A stretch of DNA of 64,000 nt from Sphingomonas jeddahensis. Lineage in GTDB: Bacteria; Pseudomonadota; Alphaproteobacteria; Sphingomonadales; Sphingomonadaceae. The notes below the pieces were generated by a model, which worked only from the letters and a program-made list of their open reading frames with translations, made no database searches and was not told where the DNA came from. Made by a program: the position numbers and the translations under genes. Within the stretch, counting starts at the first letter, position 1. Each line of letters begins with the position of its first letter. Positions 46,155 to 53,897 of the stretch are shown in pieces. Where the stretch lies: the NCBI RefSeq assembly GCF_001981525.1, contig NZ_MPSB01000009.1, positions 58,439 through 122,438 of the forward strand. The letters run 5' to 3'.

Positions 46155-46832
46155 TTACTTCGGCAGCGCGTTGGGGTTGCTGCGCGCCAGCGCCACCGCC
46201 TTGCGCAGGCCGGCAAGCTCCATCGCGCCGGGCACCAGATACGGGCCGACGAGCAGCGCCGGCGTCCCGGTCAGCCCCATCATCGCGGCATAGCGGCCGT
46301 TGCGGTCGATCAGACCATCGATGTCGCCCGCATGAGTCTTTAGATCGGCCTGGAGCCGCGCCCAGTCGACGCCGGCCTTGGTCGCCGCGGCGCGGATCGT
46401 CTGCGACGTCACCTTGCCCGGCGTGTGCATCATCGCGTCGTTGAACGCGGCGTGCTTGCCCTGATATTTGGCGGCGGTCGCCACCTTTGCCGCCTCGACC
46501 GAGCCCGGGCCGAAGATCGGCCAGTCGCGATAGACCAGCGTCACCTTCGGATCCTCGCGCACCAGCTGCTCGAGCACCGGATGCATCTTGCGACAATACG
46601 GGCATTGATAGTCGGAGAACATCACCAGCGTGACGTCCGCGCCCTTGCGCGCCACGGTCGGCGCGAGCGGATCGTTCTGAATCTGCTTGCGCAGCCGCGC
46701 GCCCTCGGCTGCGCGTGCGGTGGCGCTCGACGTTTGCGCCTCCGCAGGATCGATGACGCCGCTGCGCCCTACCATGATGCCGACCAGCAACAGCACGACG
46801 GCGGCCAGCGCGAGGATCGTGGGTCTTTTCAT
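46155..46832 (-). CDS. DsbA/ScsC-like thioredoxin-fold protein
   Basis: The ATG at 46832, eight bases after AAGGAA, gives 225 residues. A membrane-anchor or signal helix (ILALAAVVLLLVGIMVG) is followed by a Thioredoxin_4/DsbA-like domain with CPYC in FSDYQCPYCRKMHP and the cis-Pro in TGTPALLVG. These proteins oxidise or isomerise disulfides in the periplasm. It is the middle gene of three and starts within the end of the TlpA-like gene. Its usual reductant would be the ScsB-type protein, which is truncated here. Confidence 0.88.
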   Translation of the reverse strand: MKRPTILALAAVVLLLVGIMVGRSGVIDPAEAQTSSATARAAEGARLRKQIQNDPLAPTVARKGADVTLVMFSDYQCPYCRKMHPVLEQLVREDPKVTLVYRDWPIFGPGSVEAAKVATAAKYQGKHAAFNDAMMHTPGKVTSQTIRAAATKAGVDWARLQADLKTHAGDIDGLIDRNGRYAAMMGLTGTPALLVGPYLVPGAMELAGLRKAVALARSNPNALPK

Positions 46833-46834
46833 GC

Positions 46835-47635
46835 TCAATTCCTTTCCAGTTCGCGGATGCCCGCCGTCAGGGCAGCGCGAGAAATCTCGCCGGCGCGGAC
46901 GCGAACGATCTGTCCATCGGCATCCACGAAAATGGTGGTGGGATAGGCACGCGCGCCGGTCGCGGCGGCGGCCTTTTGCGTGGCGTCGAGCAGGACGGAA
47001 TCGCCGCTCATGTCGTGGAGCGACAGGAAAGCCTTCACGCGCCCCGCCGGCTCACCCTGGTTGACCAGCAGCACGGGCAGGCTGGCGGTGGCCGCCACGT
47101 CCATCACCATCGGCATTTCGCGCCGGCACGGCGGGCACCAGGTCGCCCACAGGTTCAGGACGAAGCCATGCCCGCGCATCGCATCCAGCGCGACCGGCTC
47201 ACCCGCCAGGCTGGCCAGCGCGATCCCCGTCGGCAAGGGTCGCGGCTTGGGCGCGACGGCGGCGCTTACCGCCGCATGGGTCAGCGACAAAGCGGCAAGC
47301 GTGCCCAGCATCAGCCCGGCCGCCCGGCTCCGGCCCAGCCGCAGCAACAGGGTCAGCGCGGCGGCACCCACCCCGACCCAGGGCGAGAAGCCGCCCTGCC
47401 AGATCGCGATCACCGTCCACGGCTCGACCATGAAGGCGGACAGGTTTTCCAGCACATAGCCCAGCCGCGCGGCAACGATCCCCACCAGCAGTGCGATCCA
47501 GCCGGCACGGCTGGCGTTGCCATCCGTCCGCGCCCCCACCACCGCCGCGACGGTAAGAAACGTCCAGACGGTAGCGACCGCCAGCGCGCGATCAGTCGCC
47601 ATCATGAGTGGGCCTAGTCTGATAACACCGTCCAT
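46835..47635 (-). CDS. TlpA/ScsD-like thioredoxin with Lgt-like membrane region
   Basis: This 266-residue protein combines an N-terminal membrane part with three or four helices (residues about 10-125) and a C-terminal TlpA thioredoxin domain (about 135-266) with the active site WCPPC in NLWATWCPPCRREMP. The membrane part resembles a piece of prolipoprotein diacylglyceryl transferase (ARLGYVLENL and GGFSPWVGVGA), a combination seen in other sphingomonad thioredoxins. It is the first gene of the operon and probably reduces periplasmic disulfides. Upstream the divergent regulator gene is frameshifted. Confidence 0.85.
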   Translation of the reverse strand: MDGVIRLGPLMMATDRALAVATVWTFLTVAAVVGARTDGNASRAGWIALLVGIVAARLGYVLENLSAFMVEPWTVIAIWQGGFSPWVGVGAAALTLLLRLGRSRAAGLMLGTLAALSLTHAAVSAAVAPKPRPLPTGIALASLAGEPVALDAMRGHGFVLNLWATWCPPCRREMPMVMDVAATASLPVLLVNQGEPAGRVKAFLSLHDMSGDSVLLDATQKAAAATGARAYPTTIFVDADGQIVRVRAGEISRAALTAGIRELERN

Positions 47636-47718
47636 GATGGCTCCCGTTGCCGCTTCAGCTTAAGGCAGTCTTAGTTCGCCTTAAGCCGGCGATAAGTTTC
47701 CGGAGTGATCTGGGCGGA

Positions 47719-48371
47719 ATGCGTATCCTGCTGGTCGAGGATGATGAGGTTTGCGCGATGGCCTGACGGTGGGGCCTGGACTGGAAGGGTTCCAGGTCGA
47801 TGCCGTTTCGTCGACCGAGGACGCGCGCGCCGGGCTGTCCACTGGCGAGCATGCCGGCGTCATCCTCGACATCGGCTTGCCCGACGGGTCCGGACTGGAC
47901 CTGCTGGCCGAGTGGCGGCGCGCGGAGATCATGATTCCCGTGCTACTCCTCACGGCAAGAAACCTCGTCACCGATCGCGTGGATGGCCTTGACGCGGCGG
48001 CGGACGATTATCTGGGTAAGCCATTCGACCTCTCCGAACTCGCAGCACGGGTACGTGCCATGCTTCGCCGCGGCGAGGGCCGCGCATCCGACGAGATCGT
48101 GCTGGGTGTGCTAGCGATCAGCATCGGCAGGCGGGAGGTTGCGCTGGCCGGCGTGCAAGTGCCGGTATCCCGACGCGAATTCGCGATCCTTCACGCTCTA
48201 GCCGAACACCCCGGCCATGTCCTTTCCCGAGGCCCATTCGAAAGTCGCATCTATGGATGGCAGGAGGAGGTGCAGAGCAACGCGGTAGAGGTCCACATCC
48301 ACAAGCTGCGAGCGAAGCTCGGGCGCGAGCGCATCGAGACCGTCCGCGGTGAGGGCTTCCCATCATGGTAA
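47719..48371 (+). pseudogene. Frameshifted OmpR-family response regulator
   Basis: The ATG at 47719 reads MRILLVEDDEVCAMA and then stops, but from 47751 another frame continues with LRDGLTVGPGLEGFQVDAV through the rest of a normal regulator: the phosphorylated Asp in VILDIGLPDGSGL, the Lys in LGKPFDL and a winged-helix domain with QSNAVEVHIHKLRAKLG. The shift is a loss of one base around 47746-47750. The C-terminus also ends early (GEGFPSW). No histidine kinase follows. It is either a true pseudogene or a sequencing error. Confidence 0.8.
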
Positions 48372-48412
48372 GGTCAAGGACCAGTCACATCAAAATTGTG
48401 CGGGTTCGGCAC

Positions 48413-48443
48413 TTGACCTTCCCACAATGGCAAGCCCCATCTC
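48413..48443 (+). promoter_or_regulatory. Candidate CueR/MerR-type metal-responsive promoter
   Basis: TTGACC (48413-48418) could be a -35 element. It overlaps the interrupted palindrome CTTCCCA-CAA-TGGCAAG (48418-48434), which resembles the CueR copper box. MerR-family promoters have a long spacer of 19-20 bases, which would place the -10 at about 48438 (CATCTC), a poor match. It lies about 60 bases ahead of the small HMA-domain gene. The regulator gene is not in the window. Confidence 0.5.
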
Positions 48444-48475
48444 AAGCGCGGACAATGCTCAAAGGAGAGTTCGCA

Positions 48476-48691
48476 ATGTATCGATTTCATGTTCCCGGCA
48501 TGACCTGCGGCGGGTGCGCTCGTGCGATCACGAATGCCATTCTGGAGGTTGATCCCGCAGCCGAGGTGTCTGCCGAACCTTCGACCCACGCGGTGACCGT
48601 CTGGTCGTGGATGGATGAGGCGGTGATCGTCGCTGCGCTGGTAGATGCGGGATATCGCCCCGAGCAGCCGGGCCAAACCTCGCATTCGTAA
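48476..48691 (+). CDS. HMA-domain heavy-metal-binding protein (CopZ-like chaperone)
   Basis: The 71-residue protein consists of one heavy-metal-associated domain with the copper-binding motif GMTCGGC. Such proteins carry Cu(I) in the cytoplasm to efflux ATPases or regulators. The ATG at 48476 has a strong AAAGGAGAG site. A copper-responsive operator appears to precede it (48413-48443). No copper ATPase is next to it. The frame upstream of the ATG crosses that operator and is not coding. Confidence 0.88.
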   Translation: MYRFHVPGMTCGGCARAITNAILEVDPAAEVSAEPSTHAVTVWSWMDEAVIVAALVDAGYRPEQPGQTSHS

Positions 48692-49175
48692 AAACATGGC
48701 CGGCGAAGAGGCGAGTCACTGCGGCACGTATCCGGAGATCCGGGCCAGTCGGGAGGACTGGGCGTTTCGCCGCTCAACCTGCCCTAGGTGGTGAACGCAT
48801 ATATCGCTGCCTCTGGAAGCCTGCTTCTGCTCGGGAAAGTGGAGGCGACTTGCGGAGGCGCGGCCAGGTTTTTCGGCTCGGGATTGCGCTGTTCGGTCTC
48901 GCATTCTCCTGGCGGGCTCGGCCCCCCTACCGGCGAGTGGGTCATCGCAGCGCGCGGGCTGAAGGGGATCGGCGCGTCGATCACTGCACCCAATAGGCTG
49001 GCACTCGTCGCCGTGACCTTCCCGAAGTGGCCGCCTGCAGGATGCGCTTGCGATCCTCTAGGTTTCGCTGCTCGGACGGCGTGCATGGTCGTGGTACTTC
49101 CGTCACGAGCGGTCCCATATTGCTTCCTTCCCTGCCAACAAACGGACCGCACCATCAAGCCGTTGGGCCGAACAA
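48692..49175. other. Intergenic region without a supported gene
   Basis: Both strands carry open frames here (48788-49258 plus, 48784-49185 minus), but neither has recognisable domains, a ribosome-binding site or a normal composition, and the plus one runs into phoD. A hairpin GTTGGGCC (49162-49169) with GGCCCAAC (49179-49186) covers the phoD stop codon and could end the phoD transcript. Confidence 0.4.
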
Positions 49176-50744
49176 CTAGGCCCAACCGGATTTTCCGCTC
49201 TCGACTACTGCTTCTCGCAGCATCCGTACTGTTGCTCGGGCGGACCGGCGGTCGCTGATCGCCATCAGTCGTGCATTTAGTGCTGCGCGAGTCAGGTTCA
49301 CACTAAGGTAGCCGCGCTCTTCCTGCTCGAAATAGCGGATGTGCGGATTGTCCCGCATGGCCGCCTTGATCCCCTCGCCGGGCGGCGGGGTGGAGGTGAT
49401 AGAGGTGACGGCGATTTCGGTTGCGACGGGTGCGCTGGCGGGCTTGTCAGGATCCTGGTGCAGGTCGGTCATCCACCAGCTGTGGTAATCGCCCGCTAGC
49501 GTCACCGGATTGGCCAGCCGGGTGCCGGCCATCGCCTCGATCATACGCGAGCGCGCTGCGCCGAAGCCGTTCCAGGTATCGGTCCACAGCTTTGCCGCAT
49601 CGCCCGTGCCGAAGCGCATTGGCGCGACGAGCAGGTTCTGCACCAGCAGGTTCCACCGCGCATTGCTGCTCGCCCAGCCATCATACAGCCAGCGTTCCTG
49701 CTCGAAGCCTAAAAAGGTGCGCGACGGATCGGTGAAGTCGGGGCAGTCCGCCGGCGCGATCCGGCCGCGGCGGCTGGCCTGGTCGCCGTCGATACACGCT
49801 TGACGCGAACGGAATTGTCGGCCGTCCACCGCGTCGAACTGCGCCAGTCGCCCCCAGTGCAGCCGGCGATTGATGCGGAAGCTGCCATCTGGGCGCATCA
49901 CCTGCGACAGGCGTAGCGGCATGTTCTCGCAAAAGGCGCGATAGGCGGCGAGCCGGCGCGCAGCGAAGGCGGCAGGACTGACCGTCACATCTTGCGGCCA
50001 GATACCGGAATAGTCGTTCTGGGCCTCGTGATCGTCCCAGATCGCAACGCAGGCGGCGGCGGCGTGCAGGCTTTGCAGATCGCGGTCTGTGCGGTGAAGG
50101 GCGTAGCGCCGACGATAGTCGCTGAGCGTCATTGCTTCCGGCATCGCATACGATCGCACTACTTGCTTTGCGCGCTCTCCCGTGGCGGTGGACTCGTAGA
50201 TGTAATCGCCAAGAAACAGGGTGAGCTTGCTGTCTTCTTCCGCCGCCATGTGGCGATAAGCGCTGAAATAGCCCCATTCCCAGTGCGAGCAGGTCGCGGC
50301 CGTGAAACGCAAGGCGGCGGGATCGCTGCCGAGGCTCGGCGCAGTCCAGGCGCGGCCGGTCGGGCTGTTCACCCCCGCAGCGACGAAGCGGTACCAGTAC
50401 GGGCGATCGGCGCGCAGCCCGTGCACGTCGACATGCACGGCGCCGGCCATCGCGGGGTGTGCTGTCGCGTCTCCGCGCGCAACGATGCGGGCGAAGCGGT
50501 CGTCCTCCGCCACTTCCCAGCGCACCGGCACCGGCGTGCGGCAGCCGCCCGATCCATCTTCGGCCAGCGGCTCGGCGGCGATCCGAGTCCAGATCACGAA
50601 CCCGTCGGGGAGCGGCTCGCCGCTTGCCACGCCTAGCGCGAACGGATCGGTGGCGGCCAGCGCACGGCCGGAGACAAGCAGCGCAGGCGCGCCGACCAGG
50701 CCGGCCACAAGGAAGTGACGGCGGGCAAGCGGAAGCGAAGTCAT
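49176..50744 (-). CDS. phoD: PhoD-like alkaline phosphatase / phosphodiesterase
   Basis: The ATG at 50744, with AGGA about 12 bases upstream, gives 522 residues; an ATG four codons earlier is also possible. A Tat-type signal (ARRHFLVAGLVGAPALL) sends the folded enzyme to the periplasm. PhoD features follow: an N-terminal beta domain with DPFALGVASGEPLPDGFVIWTR, and the metallophosphatase core with LFLGDYIYE, VAIWDDHEAQND and LAGDYHSWW. It releases phosphate from phosphomonoesters or diesters using Ca and Fe. It lies 66 bases after the TonB-receptor gene on the same strand. Confidence 0.92.
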   Translation of the reverse strand: MTSLPLARRHFLVAGLVGAPALLVSGRALAATDPFALGVASGEPLPDGFVIWTRIAAEPLAEDGSGGCRTPVPVRWEVAEDDRFARIVARGDATAHPAMAGAVHVDVHGLRADRPYWYRFVAAGVNSPTGRAWTAPSLGSDPAALRFTAATCSHWEWGYFSAYRHMAAEEDSKLTLFLGDYIYESTATGERAKQVVRSYAMPEAMTLSDYRRRYALHRTDRDLQSLHAAAACVAIWDDHEAQNDYSGIWPQDVTVSPAAFAARRLAAYRAFCENMPLRLSQVMRPDGSFRINRRLHWGRLAQFDAVDGRQFRSRQACIDGDQASRRGRIAPADCPDFTDPSRTFLGFEQERWLYDGWASSNARWNLLVQNLLVAPMRFGTGDAAKLWTDTWNGFGAARSRMIEAMAGTRLANPVTLAGDYHSWWMTDLHQDPDKPASAPVATEIAVTSITSTPPPGEGIKAAMRDNPHIRYFEQEERGYLSVNLTRAALNARLMAISDRRSARATVRMLREAVVESGKSGWA

Positions 50745-50810
50745 GGTTGAATTCATTCCTGAACAGGGCGCTATCGGGGGCGCGGCATTAGCCGCGCCGC
50801 CGGTACCGGG

Positions 50811-53096
50811 TCAGTAACGGTAGCTCAGTCGAACACCCACCGTTCGCGGCGGATGTGTGGAAACGGTGCGCGCGGTGATGAACCGGTTGCGCGTCTCCTG
50901 AATATATTCGTCGAACAGATTGTGGACCCACAGCGTCACCTTAACCGGCATGTCCGCCGGCGAGATGCCGATATTGGCATTGGCCAGCCAATAGGACGGG
51001 ATCACCGATGCATCGGACACGCTGTAGCGACTGGCGCGATAAGCGTAGTTCACCTCCGGCTCAAAGTCCCAATCGCCGACGGGGATCGTCCAGGCGACCG
51101 AGCCCTTGTAGTCAAGATCGGGCAAAGGCAGCCGCTCGCCCGCGCGATCGTTGTAGAGGATGTCGACATATTCGCCGGTCACCGGATCCTGCACCGCAGT
51201 GTCCGGCGAGAGGAACTCGTCATATTCACCATATTTGTACGACAGCGCCTGCGTGATGCGCAGGTTTCGCATCGGCGCCCAGGTGAGTTCCGCCTCCGCC
51301 CCGTAGATGTGTGACTTGGGGACGTTGGTGATGCGGCCGACGCGCGATGTCGCGGTATAGATCACGCCCTGCAGCTGCTGATCGCGATAATCGTAATAAA
51401 AGCCCGCCAGGTTGAAGCGCAGCGTGTCATCGAGCAGCGCGGATTTGAGACCCACCTCGTAGGCGATCAGCTTTTCCGGATCGTACGGATCCAGCTGCTG
51501 CGGAATGCCGCTGTTGTAGGTGGTGAAGCCGCCGGACTTCACGCCGCGTGAGACGCTGGCATAGGCATGGACGTCGGGCGCGAACCGCCAATCGATGGCG
51601 GCGCGCCCGGACCATTCGCGCATTTCGCGCTGCGGCGAGGCCGTGGCCCGCAGCTGATAGGTCGGTGCGATAACCTCCGAGCGGAAATTGTCGAGCCGCC
51701 GGGTCTCGAACTCATAACGTGCGCCGGCGGAAATGCTGAGGTTGTCGGTCAGGAACTGTTCGACGTTGCCAAACAGAGCGGTGGTCTTCACCTCCTGGTC
51801 GTAGGTGGTACTCCATACCGCGCCGGTGCGTGAGCTTTCGGTAAAGTCCGAATAGAAGCCGCCGCTGACCGTCTCGTTGGCGTGGTAGACGCCGCCTACC
51901 CAGTTGAACGGGCCCGAGCCGTTCGAGGCCAGCCGGATTTCGCCCGAGGCCGTTTCGATATCGTTGAAGAAAAAGGTCCCTGCTTCGTTCGATGCGGTGG
52001 CATCCCAGTCGTTGAACTCGCGACGCTTGAAGTTCTGGTAGCCGAACACGCCCGTTAGCGTCGCCCAGCCCAGATCGCCTTGCGCGCGCAGCGTGGCGCC
52101 ATAGCCTTCATTGTCACGGAATGGCTTGGCATCGAGATCGGCACCGATCAGGCTGGCGAAATAGGGTGAGATGCCCCAGCCGGTCACGCGCTTGTCGGTA
52201 TCGGCGGGGTACAATACGCCAAGCGGCGGATAATTGTGGCTTTGAAAGTCGTTGAGCAGCTGCAGACCGCGGCCGTCCGACTGGTCGCGGGTATAGTTGC
52301 CGGTCAGGTCAATGGTGGTGTCCGCATTCGGCTCCCAGCGCAGTTTGCCCCGCGCCGACTCCTGGTTGCGGTTGCCCAGTTCCTCGCCCGTGTCGCGGTT
52401 GATCTGCCAGGCTCCGCCGTAATTGGTGGAGACCGCAAGGCGCGCTGACAAGGTGTTGGTCAGCGGGCCCGACAGGAACCCCTCCAACGCCAGTTCGTCA
52501 TAGCTGCCATAGGTCGCGTCGAAGCCCGCGCTAAGCTCGCGGGTCGGCGCGTTTGTGATGACATTGATCGCCCCACCTGTTGTGTTGCGGCCGTACAATG
52601 TACCTTGTGGTCCGCGCAGCACCTCGATCCGTGACACGTCGAACAGCGCGTTCTGCGTCATCGCGCCGTAAGGGTAGGCAAGTTCGTCGATGTAGAAGCC
52701 AACGGTGTTGGTGTTGTTGGCGGCGTAATCCGTGCCACCCACGCCGCGCAGTCGGAACTGCGGCTGGCCGCCGCCGAATTGGCTGTCGATCTCCAGGCTG
52801 GGAACGCTGTTTTCCAAATCATTGACGTTGAAGATGTTGCGCCGGTCGAGTTCCCCGCCGCCGATCACCGTCAGCGCGGCCGACACGTCCTGCTCGCTTT
52901 CTTCGCGCCGTCTGGCCGTGACGAGGATGTCGCCCAGGCCGTCGCCCGTCGCATTATCGGCGTCATTTGCCTGGATTTGCGGGGCAGCCTGCGCTTCGGC
53001 CGAGGCGGCTGAGACAAGCGACATGACAATCGCGAGCGCTGAGCACGCAACGCGTCGATGGGCGCCGCGGATCGCGACGCCGTCCAACTTACACAT
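50811..53096 (-). CDS. TonB-dependent outer-membrane receptor
   Basis: The 761-residue protein has a signal peptide (ALAIVMSLVSAASAEAQ) and a plug domain with DILVTARRREESEQDVSAA (TonB-box region) and VEVLRGPQGTLYGRNTTGGAINV-type sequence. A 22-strand-type barrel follows and ends with an aromatic residue (VGVRLSYRY). Such receptors import large or scarce solutes with energy from TonB. The substrate is unknown. Its position ahead of phoD suggests a phosphate-containing compound, which is inference. The ATG has an AGGAGATACC ribosome-binding site. Confidence 0.93.
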   Translation of the reverse strand: MCKLDGVAIRGAHRRVACSALAIVMSLVSAASAEAQAAPQIQANDADNATGDGLGDILVTARRREESEQDVSAALTVIGGGELDRRNIFNVNDLENSVPSLEIDSQFGGGQPQFRLRGVGGTDYAANNTNTVGFYIDELAYPYGAMTQNALFDVSRIEVLRGPQGTLYGRNTTGGAINVITNAPTRELSAGFDATYGSYDELALEGFLSGPLTNTLSARLAVSTNYGGAWQINRDTGEELGNRNQESARGKLRWEPNADTTIDLTGNYTRDQSDGRGLQLLNDFQSHNYPPLGVLYPADTDKRVTGWGISPYFASLIGADLDAKPFRDNEGYGATLRAQGDLGWATLTGVFGYQNFKRREFNDWDATASNEAGTFFFNDIETASGEIRLASNGSGPFNWVGGVYHANETVSGGFYSDFTESSRTGAVWSTTYDQEVKTTALFGNVEQFLTDNLSISAGARYEFETRRLDNFRSEVIAPTYQLRATASPQREMREWSGRAAIDWRFAPDVHAYASVSRGVKSGGFTTYNSGIPQQLDPYDPEKLIAYEVGLKSALLDDTLRFNLAGFYYDYRDQQLQGVIYTATSRVGRITNVPKSHIYGAEAELTWAPMRNLRITQALSYKYGEYDEFLSPDTAVQDPVTGEYVDILYNDRAGERLPLPDLDYKGSVAWTIPVGDWDFEPEVNYAYRASRYSVSDASVIPSYWLANANIGISPADMPVKVTLWVHNLFDEYIQETRNRFITARTVSTHPPRTVGVRLSYRY

Positions 53097-53396
53097 GGTA
53101 TCTCCTGAAGGGTGCCGCTCCCATCCGGGGTCCGGGCGAGGATACGTTGCTTTTTGGGCGATCGTGTCGCCCTACTCGCGCTCCGCTAGCCAAGCTGTGC
53201 GACGGGCACGTTACGCTACGGAAACGGTTGTATGACACCCGCGGTTCGGAACTTGCTCATACAGGCTCCACTCCTCAGGCGTTGGAGCCCTCCGACAAAC
53301 CCAGGGCCGTTCAGTCTTGAGAAGCGCTCCAGTCACGCTGAACGCAGCGCCTGCGTCATTGCGGCGGCGGCTTTCGAGCGGTCGGATCGGCAGGCG
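53097..53396. other. Intergenic region before the TonB receptor gene
   Basis: This 300-base gap carries the promoter of the receptor gene on the minus strand and the 3' end region of the HPP gene. I see no gene, no clear hairpin and no recognisable Pho box. Confidence 0.35.
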
Positions 53397-53897
53397 TCAG
53401 CGGTTTGTAGCTGGCAAATCACGTTGTTTAGGGTGAAGCCTCCGCGCGATTTCGCCCAGGGCGGCAGCTAAAGCGACCCCCGCGATGAGAGCCGCCGCAG
53501 TAGAAGGCGTAAGTTGGAGGGCACCCAATGTGAGCAGCATCGTGGTTGCGGCGGCCGGGGGATGCTGCGCCCTGATAAGCTGCTGGCCCGCTATGGTCAG
53601 GCCAATCGCGACTGCCGTGGCGGCGGCGCGCCCAACCGTGAGAGTCCCGCTGGCAAGCGCGGCCGGATCGGTCTGCGCATCACAAAGGAAGAGCGCAATC
53701 AACGCCGCCGCTGCACCGACCGCATGGCCCGCAACGGTGTTCCATGGGCGGGCGGCTTGCTCTTCGGACGTGACGGTTTGCAGGAAGACGGTCGGACCGA
53801 GGCTTGGAAACAGCCAAGGCTGACCCGTAATGACAGCCACCGCGGCGATCAGCGCAACAACCAACGCCGCCGAGAGCGCCGGAAAGGCGCGGCTCAC
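53397..53897 (-). CDS. HPP-family membrane protein
   Basis: Starting at a GTG that overlaps the stop codon of the molybdoenzyme gene, the protein has 166 residues and four or five membrane helices. It shows the family's HPP motif (QHPPAAATTML) and the PSLGPTVFLQ segment. HPP proteins in plant chloroplasts and cyanobacteria have been linked to nitrite transport. Here the tight coupling to a nitrate-reductase-like enzyme would fit a role in moving its substrate or product, but this is inference. The frame upstream of the GTG lies inside the neighbouring gene. Confidence 0.85.
   Translation of the reverse strand: MSRAFPALSAALVVALIAAVAVITGQPWLFPSLGPTVFLQTVTSEEQAARPWNTVAGHAVGAAAALIALFLCDAQTDPAALASGTLTVGRAAATAVAIGLTIAGQQLIRAQHPPAAATTMLLTLGALQLTPSTAAALIAGVALAAALGEIARRLHPKQRDLPATNR

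Noticed and set aside
48788..49258. Possible 156-residue protein on the plus strand
   Set aside because: No domain, no ribosome-binding site, Cys/Pro/Arg-rich random composition, and it overlaps the end of phoD on the other strand.
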